From positions 1 to 39,364 of the forward strand of contig JAFVSR010000002.1 in assembly GCA_017503645.1 (NCBI GenBank): a DNA stretch of 39,364 nucleotides, given 5' to 3'. The notes below the pieces were generated by a model. That model searched no databases and had not been told where the DNA came from. It saw only the letters and a program-made list of their open reading frames with translations. Position 1 is the first letter of the stretch; each line of letters opens with the position of its first letter. Both the position numbers and the translations under genes were made by a program. The stretch is from Bacteroidaceae bacterium (GTDB taxonomy: Bacteria; Bacteroidota; Bacteroidia; Bacteroidales; Bacteroidaceae). This document shows, in pieces, positions 8,202-18,300 of this stretch.

Positions 8202-11200
8202 TTAATAAATTACCTTTTTGCCGTCAATTACATATATTCCCTTTGTGGGGCTCTGCACGGGGCGACCGAAGAGGTCGTACACGCGGCCATCGCCTGCACC
8301 CACTGCCTCAAAGCTGTCAATGCCGGTTGTGCCGGGGAAACGGAAGTTCAGTGCCGAGGCTTGTGCATCGCTTATGCTCATATACATTTTAAAGCCGTTG
8401 ATGTTTGTACCGTTGTACTTGCGCATAACCACGCCGGTTGCTGCTGTAACATCGGTTTGCAGTGTGTAGGGGTTATCCACACTGCTTGTGGCAATCTTCT
8501 TTGTTGTGCCTAACAGGTGATTCTCGCCTGTGAACTCTACATCTGCGGTGATGGTGAAATTGTATGTGTTTGCATCACCTTGGAGTATCACAGCCTGGCC
8601 GGCAGGAATTGTGCCCTCGAAAGCGTGTAGGTCGATGTAGTCGCCGTTTATAACTGCACGGTATGCAGTAACGCCATCGGGTATCTCCACTGCTACAGGG
8701 GCATAGAATGTTGAATAACCTACCAAGCCGATAGTTACGGGGAGAGAGGTCACTTCGGTAATCACCCAATTATGCGCTGCGCCACAGGTATTGTTTGTAC
8801 AACGATTCACATATCTGTCGCTGCTGTGCAACCAGCGGTCGGCCGATTTTATATTACATTCTCCTACATTTGCGCTTACGGCAAACGTGATTTCCGAAAT
8901 ATCGTTGGAACCTACAGCCTCAAAAGCCCAATCATTTGCATTCAGGCCTATATACTGACCGTTGCTGTATGAGAGCAGATGATTCCCATCGAGATAGAAA
9001 ATTGCAGCTGCCCGATTGGTGGTGTTCATTGCTATCTTGCCATCGTTTGTTGTCGCGCCTTGGATATAGTTGCCATTATTACTTATGGTATAGAATTTTC
9101 CACCTGTTGGCAATACCGGCTGAACTGAATATGTTCCCATATATGCGGTAAGGGCATCTTGTATTGTTTGCAGATCGGCCGATGTTGTAGCCTGTGCCAA
9201 TGCTTCCTCCACATCGGCAGTGGTGTTGTATTTTGTCACATAGCTACCTATGGCAGCACCCTCGGAGCCTGCATTAACTTCAGCGGCTATTTCGGGGAGC
9301 TTGCCTGCAAGCGCTTGTGCCTCTTTCACACGGGCAGCATTGAACTTATCGCTGTCCACCTCATCGCTTCCGCCTGTGAGCCAGTTGAGCGAGAAGCGTA
9401 CATAACGCATCTGATAACCACCTTCAAGAGCATCTTCTTCGAGGTACATACCGATTGTTCCATCTTCGAGCACGGTCATAGTAGAATAGGCCGAGCCGCC
9501 GGGGCATATGCTCTTCTTCACGGGCCACGTTTCAGCCTCGTCGGTACTCAAATATACTGTTACGTTTTTGCGCGAGGTCGCATCGGGTACAGAAAGGAGC
9601 AAACGGTTTGCACCCTCGTCCTTGCCTGTTGATGTAAGGCGTATTATATCGCCGTTGCAACCCGGGTCGTAAACTCCGGCGAATTGTGCGCGGGGAGTCC
9701 ACGTTTTGCCGTCGTCATCGGATATTGCGTAATATACATTACCACCACCCTGCTTGCGCGACTTAACGAGCAAGCGGCCGTCGTTGAGCTCTACAATCTT
9801 CGACTCGTCGGCATCGGTGAGCGCGGGTACTGCGTTACAGGTCCAGGTCTTTCCGTGGTCCTCGGAACGCATAATATGCGCCTCGAACAGCGAGTGGCTG
9901 AAATTACTTGTTGTTGCCACAGGAGCTACGCACATAAGCGTTCCCTTGCTTGTCTGCAGGGCTGCGCCCGAACTGAAGAACATTGAATACCAGTTCTTGC
10001 GCACAGGGTCGCTGCATCCGCTGCCATAAATCTGGTCGGTGATATCAACGGGAGCATCCCAAGTGAGACCGTTGTCGTGGCTTATGATGCATTTGAGGCG
10101 GGTGGGATCATCGGGTGTTCCCGAGTAGAAGCCCTTCTTCGATGTTACAAGAACGATGATGTCGCCTGTGATGCGGTCGGTAACAATTGCGGGATCGCCG
10201 TGACCGTAATCGCCACCGAGCTCTGCTGTTCCGGCAATGGTAACGGGCTCGGTCCAGGTCTTTCCGTTGTCCTTGCTCACGCGTGCTACAACATCAATAT
10301 TGTTGGGGAGGTCGTTTATGCTGCCAAAGCGCTTGTCGGCAACGGCAACCAACCAGCCGTTCATTGCTGTTGCAATGGCAGGGATGCGGTAGTAACGCGA
10401 ATCGTATGTATTGCAATACTCAACGGTGCTTGTTGTGAGGAACACCGTGGTGCTGTTTGCGGGGTTGCCTGCGCTCTCAAGAACAGTTCCACCGTTAATG
10501 GTGTAGCTTGTTATTGCTGCATCGATTACGGTGCCCTCTGCTGCTTCCTCGCTTATGTCTGCAACCAACCAATAGTAGGGCGAGTTGCCCAAAGGCAATG
10601 TCTGTGCATTGGTAAATGCGATATCGAACGAGCCGTCAGCGGCAGGTGTTGCCTCGCCCATAAGGGTGGCATCTGTTCTATCCTTGCGGTATTCATATAT
10701 ATCGGCTACCGAATAGATATAGAGTTTCTCTACTGCACTGCTGTTGGTGATTGTACCCTTGATGTTCTGTAGTGTTGCATAACCATTAAGGCCTGTAACT
10801 GTCATACCAATGCGCAACAAGGGCTCTTTCTCGTTGCCGATACCAGTGGCGGTGAGGCCAAGCTGTACGGTTGTAGAAGAGAGCTGCGCAGTTGAAGCAA
10901 TATCCTCGGCTGCGAGAGGCTCGAAAGACCAGAGCGATGCGCCGTTGTCGGCTGCCGCCCAAGTAACAATGATTGAATTTGCATTTTGTGCGTGCAACGG
11001 GTTGCTACTTGCATCCGATTGGATAGTGAAGCCCTTGTTACCAAGTGAAGTTCCACTCCAAGCGGTTATGGTGTAGTTGTATGCAGCAGTTTCGGTAATA
11101 CCTGCTGCGGCATTGCCGTTCTCCTGCGACTTCGAGATGTAACCGCCGGCGTAGTTGCAGATGGCCACTTTGCCGTTGCTGCCCTTCTCGAAACGCCACA

Positions 11201-14200
11201 CCATATTGGGGTCGAGCTGTTTAGTGCCGAATGTGAGCGGGCCGCTTGCATTCTTCTTCATTGCCTTACCTGTGCAATAATCGTTGGTTGCAGCCGACAG
11301 TATGTAGTACCACACAGGGTTATCTGCAGTTGAGTACTGTACCTCGCAACGGGCTGCCTCGTAAGTTGCAATGGCAGCTTCAAGAGCTGCTACAGCAGCT
11401 GTAACCTCGTCGTCGGTGAGGCCGTCAGTTGCATTCTTTATTATTGCAGCATCTATTGCCTCTTGCAATGCTGTGCGGCTCGCGGTGGTGAAGTGGCCCG
11501 GGTTAGTGCCTTCGGTTGTTCTGCCCAAAAGGTTGGTTGCATCGTTTATGGCAACCGTGAGGGCGGGATAACCGATAGATGCCTTGGCAACCGAAGTGAG
11601 TATATAATCGGAGCACCAAGTGCCGTTGTTTATTGCGCTGCTTGTCTGGTTGAAACTTGCACCGGTAGCGGCCATAACCATATATTTACCGCCTGTTGAG
11701 GTGGGGTTGTAGAGCGACATTGCGCCCACGCCTGTGTGTACTGCATCGTTCTTGAACTGGAAACTGTACTCGCTGTCGGCAACCTTGAGGCTTGTGCCGG
11801 CGTATGAGAGATACTTACCGCTGCCGTTCTTCAGGTAGTAGGCATCGGTGCCGTTAAGTATGAGCGACCATTCGTAGTTGGCATTATCGAGTTCATAGCC
11901 TTCGGCATTGGCAAGATTGCTGCCATTTACATAGAGGTAACGGTCGATGTATGTACCGTCGCTCTGCTTGGTGTTGGCAGCAAAGAAGTATTTGCTTGCA
12001 GGGTACTCGATAGACGCTATCTCGTCGGTAGTCAATGCTCTGTCGAAGAACTGCACAGTGTGTATCTTGCCCTGGAATACCTCGAAACTGCTATTGTTGC
12101 TTGTTACACCACCACCAATGTATATTTTCGCATTATCGTTATCGGCAAGTTTTTTGAATGTCTGCAGAACGTAGCCAACTACGGGGAATGCCTGCTCCTG
12201 ATGAAGTGTGCCATCGACATATACTTTGTAATTGTTGTTTGTCTGGTCCACAACAATAACCACCTTGCTCACGGTGTTTGCTGTGAGTGATGCCAATTTT
12301 GTGGTAAAGCGGTCGCCACCATTTGACGATGCCAGGTATGCTACATTTGCGCCATAATGGCCATAGGCAAAATAGGGGGAATTGTCCTTTGTGGCGGTAG
12401 ATACCGCTGCCTGTGTGGGGTCGCCTGCACTGATGAATGCACGGCGGCCGTTGAATGATGCGGGCATTGTAACCTCCATTGCAATGGTAACGTCGGTGGT
12501 TGCAAACAGTTTGGCAGCATCGCTCTTTCTTAACTCATAGGGATATGTTGCAAAGGTGAGGGCATCGACGGTTACTATAGGTTCAAGTTCAGTGGGCACT
12601 GCTACAATGAGTCGCTTGCTGCTTGTATCAACAGTCATCTTCAACCCTGTGGGAACGGTGAAGTCGCTTGCCACAGGAACGGTGCCTGTGGGGAAGAAGA
12701 AGTATCCGTTATTGAACACTTTTGATATACCGCCAATGGCTGCGCTGCCTGTGTAGGTCACAGAGGGGTCGCTGCCAATTTCGGTCGCATTCTCCACGCC
12801 GCTTATAGATACGGTGTATATATCGTATGCGGCAAGCTCACTCGCGCTCACGGGAGCAAAAGCATATTTGTGGCTGGTGCTTGATGCCTTGCCCACATAT
12901 GGTTGCTCGGTGTTTGCTCCGGGGTTGTAGTAACTCCACTTATCAACGGTAGTAAAGCCGCCGTAACTCATAGTGAGAGTGGTATTACCGCTTTCCAACG
13001 AGCGTGTAGCAGTACAGGGCTCCAATATGCCCAAGCCGCTTATTGCCTGAATAAGATATTTGTTACCTATCTTCTTCACTTTCAACCAAGCAGTTGCAGG
13101 CTTTTCTGCGTCGTAAGCACCAATCTTCAAGGGATAAAAGTTGCTTGCATTTTGGCGATAGGCTGTGTTTGCATTCAAAATATTATTATTGCCTGCGGTT
13201 ATATAGCCTTGCATAGTAGCATCGGAACCTGTTACAACACGCATTTTGTACCAGCCTTCGGTGAGACTGTTAAGGTCGGTAATAACATTTTGGAAGTTAT
13301 CGTCCGTGGGAACAACGGGTTCCACCTCGGGGTCGCCTGTGTAGAGCGCTATTTTGTACTGGCAGCCTGTATCGGCACGGTCTGTACCGCTATTACCGCT
13401 GCTCCAATTGTAAATCTTGTAGCTTTGTCCACTGCCGGTTTGGTTAAGCTGCACTATTCCGCTGTGAACGATGAACAGACCTGCGGTATTCGAGTAACTC
13501 AGTTCCCAACCGTTTTCGGGCTGTTCTGTGCTTGTGGTAATCTGGTTGTTGTATGCTGCAGTAGGGGCAAGGTATGAATTGTCCTCGCGGTTTATAATGT
13601 CGAGCTTGCCATCGGTGCGGGTAACGAATTTCCACATTGTGCGGGCATAGGTGTTAGCTGTCATACCTATTGCACCTTCACCGGCTCCATTACTTGCAAG
13701 GTAACGGTTTTCGCGGTTGGGCGTGTAGAGCTGATACCACGATGCGGAATTTGCATCGCTGGTTACCGGCATGTTTATTTGGGGCAACAATTCGGTTGTT
13801 GCAGTTGAGAGGTTCGTTTTTTCTGTGGTAAACACATCGCTTGATGTTGTAGATGCTGCAAGGGCTGCATATGCTGCTGCAATCTTCTCCTTTACAGCCG
13901 CAAGGTTGGCAGTGGTGTATTCGCCCACTCCGTCGCCTTCGGGAAGGCTTGCCGCTGTAACAATGGCTGTGCCAAGTGCTGTGCGGTTGGTGAAACGGGT
14001 GTAAAGGCTGTTGGCCTCGTCGTCGGTGATTGCGGTGATGCCCTGCTCATTGATAGCGGCAGCAATTTTTTGTGCTACTTTAACATAGCCTTTGCCATAG
14101 AGATAGTTGCCGGTGAAATATACAGTGTTGGCAACATTGTTGCTCACAAAATCGGTATAAATGTCAAGGTACTCAATATTGTCGGCTGTACTCTCGGCTG

Positions 14201-15308
14201 CATATGCAGAAAGCAGTTCGTTGAATGGTACCACTCTGCCTGTATTTGTTGCCGCAGTTGCTGTGGGCTGCAGGCTCATAAGGGTAATCTTTGTATTGGG
14301 AGAATATCCCTGTATCTTAGTAACAACACTCTTGTAGCTTGCAAGAACGGTTTCAAGAGCTGTGCTGCCGTTCACATCGCTCACGCCTGCATAGAGAAAC
14401 ACCTGCGCGGGTGTGCCACCGCCGGCAAATATGGCATCTACCATCTTCAGCATATCGGCAAGCGATGGGCCGGGATAACCCCAAGTGGTTCCGCGGTTCT
14501 TTATCTTGTTGCTTTTGAGCAGTTCGTGCCACTCGCCGCCGTTAACCATCTCGTCACCTATGATGAGAATGTCATCACTGTTCACGGGCAACTTACTAAA
14601 TACTGTGGCGCGCATTCCGTTGGCACCACCCAAGCCACCGTTGGCTTGTGCCTCTGTACCATAAACCGATGTAGCATTATCATCGTCCATTACATAGGGC
14701 GCAATAATGTTGCACCAGATTTTGTACCCGTCCGATGTAAGGTGCAGGTTGTCATAGGAAAGGGTGTTGTTGGTAATACCCTGCATCGCCTCCCATAGGT
14801 CGATGTATGTTGCGCCCTTTTCGGTACACATAGTCTTCAAAGCCGTATTTGCCGCACTCAACGCATCGAGAGTGCGTATTCCGCTTGTGCTGGGCAGTAT
14901 GCTTTGTACATAAATTTCAGTATTGGGCGATGTCTGCTTGAAACGCTCTACAATCAATGTTATATTGGTGAGAACATGTTCGGTTGTGTTTATACCCGAT
15001 GTTCCCAAGTCGTTTGTTCCGAGCATAATGAACACCTTCTTGGGCTTTCCGGCAGCAATAGCCTCGATGTTGGCAAGAGCTTCATCGGTAACTGCACCCG
15101 AAACGCCTCGGTTTACTACGTTGTGATTGCCAAAGGCCTCCCACCATTCGTGCATATTGGTAATACTGTTTCCAATAAACACTATCTGCTCCGAATTTAC
15201 GGGCAACACCTTAAAGGCGTCGTACCTGTGATTACGGAACGGCCCGTCGGCAAACGAGATAGCTGTTGTCAATAGGGCGACAGCTAACATAAAAATTTTT
15301 CTTATCAT
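8202..15308 (-). CDS. Giant secreted SGNH esterase / LamG / GH33 sialidase-like protein
   Basis: This 2368-residue protein has a signal peptide (about 1-20). SGNH esterase domain 1 (about 21-207) has G-N-S-I-T with Ser48, G-T-N-D 97-100, and D186/H189 in D-N-L-H. SGNH-like domain 2 (about 230-420) has G-D-E-M with Glu253 in place of Ser and no D-x-x-H. Helical segment and beta-trefoil-like modules follow (to about 830), then a LamG/ConA-like lectin domain (about 915-1100), further trefoil and helical modules, and a BNR-associated N-terminal domain (about 1470-1625). The GH33 propeller (about 1630-1975) has Y-R-I-P with R1641, Asp boxes at 1688, 1743, 1815 and 1863, and R1851 and R1913. At the expected nucleophile it reads M-Y-L-E-E, so Leu1956 sits where Tyr is expected. 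The type IX-like tail is about 2328-2368. Expected role: sialate O-deacetylation and sialoglycan binding or cleavage outside the cell. It is second in the operon, 46 bases after the 1554-residue gene. Confidence 0.82.
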   Translation of the reverse strand: MIRKIFMLAVALLTTAISFADGPFRNHRYDAFKVLPVNSEQIVFIGNSITNMHEWWEAFGNHNVVNRGVSGAVTDEALANIEAIAAGKPKKVFIMLGTNDLGTSGINTTEHVLTNITLIVERFKQTSPNTEIYVQSILPSTSGIRTLDALSAANTALKTMCTEKGATYIDLWEAMQGITNNTLSYDNLHLTSDGYKIWCNIIAPYVMDDDNATSVYGTEAQANGGLGGANGMRATVFSKLPVNSDDILIIGDEMVNGGEWHELLKSNKIKNRGTTWGYPGPSLADMLKMVDAIFAGGGTPAQVFLYAGVSDVNGSTALETVLASYKSVVTKIQGYSPNTKITLMSLQPTATAATNTGRVVPFNELLSAYAAESTADNIEYLDIYTDFVSNNVANTVYFTGNYLYGKGYVKVAQKIAAAINEQGITAITDDEANSLYTRFTNRTALGTAIVTAASLPEGDGVGEYTTANLAAVKEKIAAAYAALAASTTSSDVFTTEKTNLSTATTELLPQINMPVTSDANSASWYQLYTPNRENRYLASNGAGEGAIGMTANTYARTMWKFVTRTDGKLDIINREDNSYLAPTAAYNNQITTSTEQPENGWELSYSNTAGLFIVHSGIVQLNQTGSGQSYKIYNWSSGNSGTDRADTGCQYKIALYTGDPEVEPVVPTDDNFQNVITDLNSLTEGWYKMRVVTGSDATMQGYITAGNNNILNANTAYRQNASNFYPLKIGAYDAEKPATAWLKVKKIGNKYLIQAISGLGILEPCTATRSLESGNTTLTMSYGGFTTVDKWSYYNPGANTEQPYVGKASSTSHKYAFAPVSASELAAYDIYTVSISGVENATEIGSDPSVTYTGSAAIGGISKVFNNGYFFFPTGTVPVASDFTVPTGLKMTVDTSSKRLIVAVPTELEPIVTVDALTFATYPYELRKSDAAKLFATTDVTIAMEVTMPASFNGRRAFISAGDPTQAAVSTATKDNSPYFAYGHYGANVAYLASSNGGDRFTTKLASLTANTVSKVVIVVDQTNNNYKVYVDGTLHQEQAFPVVGYVLQTFKKLADNDNAKIYIGGGVTSNNSSFEVFQGKIHTVQFFDRALTTDEIASIEYPASKYFFAANTKQSDGTYIDRYLYVNGSNLANAEGYELDNANYEWSLILNGTDAYYLKNGSGKYLSYAGTSLKVADSEYSFQFKNDAVHTGVGAMSLYNPTSTGGKYMVMAATGASFNQTSSAINNGTWCSDYILTSVAKASIGYPALTVAINDATNLLGRTTEGTNPGHFTTASRTALQEAIDAAIIKNATDGLTDDEVTAAVAALEAAIATYEAARCEVQYSTADNPVWYYILSAATNDYCTGKAMKKNASGPLTFGTKQLDPNMVWRFEKGSNGKVAICNYAGGYISKSQENGNAAAGITETAAYNYTITAWSGTSLGNKGFTIQSDASSNPLHAQNANSIIVTWAAADNGASLWSFEPLAAEDIASTAQLSSTTVQLGLTATGIGNEKEPLLRIGMTVTGLNGYATLQNIKGTITNSSAVEKLYIYSVADIYEYRKDRTDATLMGEATPAADGSFDIAFTNAQTLPLGNSPYYWLVADISEEAAEGTVIDAAITSYTINGGTVLESAGNPANSTTVFLTTSTVEYCNTYDSRYYRIPAIATAMNGWLVAVADKRFGSINDLPNNIDVVARVSKDNGKTWTEPVTIAGTAELGGDYGHGDPAIVTDRITGDIIVLVTSKKGFYSGTPDDPTRLKCIISHDNGLTWDAPVDITDQIYGSGCSDPVRKNWYSMFFSSGAALQTSKGTLMCVAPVATTSNFSHSLFEAHIMRSEDHGKTWTCNAVPALTDADESKIVELNDGRLLVKSRKQGGGNVYYAISDDDGKTWTPRAQFAGVYDPGCNGDIIRLTSTGKDEGANRLLLSVPDATSRKNVTVYLSTDEAETWPVKKSICPGGSAYSTMTVLEDGTIGMYLEEDALEGGYQMRYVRFSLNWLTGGSDEVDSDKFNAARVKEAQALAGKLPEIAAEVNAGSEGAAIGSYVTKYNTTADVEEALAQATTSADLQTIQDALTAYMGTYSVQPVLPTGGKFYTISNNGNYIQGATTNDGKIAMNTTNRAAAIFYLDGNHLLSYSNGQYIGLNANDWAFEAVGSNDISEITFAVSANVGECNIKSADRWLHSSDRYVNRCTNNTCGAAHNWVITEVTSLPVTIGLVGYSTFYAPVAVEIPDGVTAYRAVINGDYIDLHAFEGTIPAGQAVILQGDANTYNFTITADVEFTGENHLLGTTKKIATSSVDNPYTLQTDVTAATGVVMRKYNGTNINGFKMYMSISDAQASALNFRFPGTTGIDSFEAVGAGDGRVYDLFGRPVQSPTKGIYVIDGKKVIY

Positions 15309-15354
15309 ATTTTATTATATTTAGTTGACTTGTAAAAATCTATTTCGCTTGTGC

Positions 15355-18300
15355 TTAATATACAACCTTTTTGCCGTTGATGATATATATACCTTTTGTG
15401 GGGTTCTCCACAGGACGGCCAAAAATATCGTATATGCGGCCATCGCCTGCCGATGTACCCTCTGCCTCAATGCTATCCACGCCTGTGGTGTCGGCTGTAG
15501 ATTTAATGGGTTTGAAGGGAGCCTCATCGGTGAACTTGTATTTGCCGCCACTTGCCCAGTCGAGCGAGAAACGCACGAAACGCATTGTGTAGCCGCCAAA
15601 CAGGCCGTTCTCCTCGTAATACACGCCAAGGGTGCCATCGGGCAGAACAACTGCTGCGCTGTAGGCCGAGCCTCGGGGGCATATTGTTTTAGGGCTGCCG
15701 AAAGTGGCACCCTCGTCGGTAGAGAGTGCGATGCTTACATTTTGACGGCTGCCGCTGTTGGGCAGTGTCTGCAATGCGATATCCCAGGGGTTACCCTCCA
15801 ATGTGGAACACCACACCATATACTCGCCGTCGCAAGCATTACCACTGATACCGCTTGTGAAACGTGTCTGCGAGGGGTTATGCCAAGTGGCACCGTTGTC
15901 CGATGTGTAGTTGTAGTAGTTGTAGCCGCTTGCACGCACGCTGATGGCGAGGTCGCCGTTGTTGCGCTCAAGTGTTTTGGGTTCATCGGCAGACTTTGTT
16001 CCGCTTGTGCCACTCACATACCAATTTTTACCACCGTCGTCACTCATAAAGAAGTAGAAATTCTGGCTGTTGTCGGCCTCGCGGTTCACAAAGCTCGACA
16101 CGAGTGTGCCATCGCGTTTCTGCAATGCGGCACCCGAGCCCGAGAAGCCGCTCTTCCAGGAGTTCGTGTTGGGGTTCGAGCAGTTGGCACCAAATAGGTC
16201 GTCGGTGTGGTCCACGGGTGCTTCCCAGGTGAGACCACCGTCGCGGCTGGTAATTGTTTTCCAACGGGGAGGCTCGGCTGCTGTTCCTGCAAAGAAGCCG
16301 TGACCATATGTGCCGGCACTGGTCATAATACCCACAATCTCGCCATTGTCGCGGTTGGTAACGATTGAAGCATCGCCGTGACCATAGTTGCCACCGGTGG
16401 TGGCTGTACCTGCTACGGTTACGGGGTCGCTCCAAGTTTTTCCAAGGTCCTCGGAGTACTGCGCCACAAGGTAGCAGTGCGAGGGAAGGTCGCTGTTGTG
16501 CCCCTTGCGGTCGTCGGTAAGGGTTACAAGGCGTTTGCCGTCGCGTGTCACGGTTATTGCGGGAATACGATAGTAGAGCGAGCCCTTGTCCATAGGCATA
16601 AGCACGGCACCTTCGGATAGGAATATTGTGACTGCGTGGGCGGGGTTGCCTATTGCCTCTTCTATCTCATTGCCATCGACGGTATAGCCCAGAATTTCTG
16701 CATCCACAGTGTTACCCTCTTTGGCATCGGTTGCGATGTCGTATGTTATCCACAGGTAGTGGTCACCGGGGAGCAATTCCTTGCTGCCGGTTATGGTGAA
16801 TGTGCCGTCGCTTGCGAGGCTCACTGCTTCGCCATACTGCTCGCCGTTCTGTTCGCGCCACGTCATCTTGTTTTCTGCATCTATAAACAGTTCGCGTGCG
16901 TTTGTGGCAAAGTATGCCTTCACGTTGGTAATGTCGGCACTGTTGGTACCTATGAACTTACCTTTGACACCCTGAAAATCGCAGCTGCCTGTGAGGCCGC
17001 TCACGCGTATGTTTGAGCGCACGATGGGTTGGTTCACATTACCTATACCGGTGCTCACTTTACCTTGCTGCACGGAGGTATTGGACACCATGGCTTCGGG
17101 AGAACTTACATCCACCTCGTCGAATCTCCACAACGAGGCATTGCCTGCCGCCGAACCCCAGCGCACAATCACCTGGCCCGCCTCCTGTGCGTGCAACTCC
17201 ACGCCGGTATCTTTTATTATAAAGTAGTCATATGCACTTTGTATGGTGTATATGTGGTTGGCACCTGTTGCAATGCCAAACGCGGTGCTTCCGCCTGTAC
17301 CACCGCCTGCAGTACCTATGTATTCGCCACGGTAGTTCTTAATGGCAAGTTTGCCGTCTTTCTCCCAGAAACTCCAGACGCGGTCGGCACTGAAGGATTT
17401 GTCACCAAATCGCATACGCTCCGCTTCGCGGTCGTAGTAGATTACCTTATCCTTGCAATAGGTGTTTGTGGCAGCACTTGTAATGTAGTACCAATATTGG
17501 TTCTCCTCGGTGCTCACTTGGGGTTTTTCCTGCTTGTCCTCCTTTACCTTAACGGTAAAATCGGTGAGTACAACGCCATTGCCGTTGGCACCGGACAGCG
17601 TGAACGACACGCTTGAGAGTTTCTGTTTGGTAGCACTCAGAGTTTTTGCCACGGTGCTTGTGGTGTAGGCTTTGCCGTCGCTCATTGTGAGTGAGAGGCC
17701 TGTGCTGTGGCCGTTGTTGGCAAATGTGAAGCTATACTCCTCTATCACATAGCCCGCAGGGGGTGCGAGGGTGTAGGTTGATGTTGTGGCCGAGCCGGTC
17801 ATCATCTGCACGTTGTTGCCCTGCCAGTTCATATTGTTGGCACCGCAAGAGAACTGCAGCTGCGGAGTAGCATTGCTCTTCCACGCGCTGTTCCACGCCT
17901 GGTTGGCCGATGTGCCGCGGTAGAGGTTACCGTTGGCCTTGTCAACCACATACTCGATGGATGCGGGGGTAGATGGGCGCTCGGCGGGCTCGGGTGCCAC
18001 GGTTATCTTCAGTTGGCAGCCCTGGTCGGCACGGTCGGTTCCCTTGTTGGCATTTGCGCTCCAGTTGTAAAGGGCATAGTTCTGGGGCGAGCCTGTCTGG
18101 TTCAGCTGCACCTCGCCCGAAGATATGATATAATAGCCCATTGTGTTGGCATAGCTCACTGTCCATCCCTTTGTGGGGCGTGCGGTGGCTGCGAACAGCT
18201 GTGTGTTGTAATTGGCTACAGGGTTCAAATAGGTATTGTACTCGCGGTTCACAATGTCGAATGTATTGTCGCCACGGCTCACGAATTTCCACATAGAACT

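Noticed and set aside
15325-16197. Long plus-strand open frame (290 codons) opposite the esterase-sialidase gene
   Set aside because: It lies wholly antisense to a gene with clear catalytic motifs and is rich in Cys, as expected from reversed codons. No family pattern was seen.
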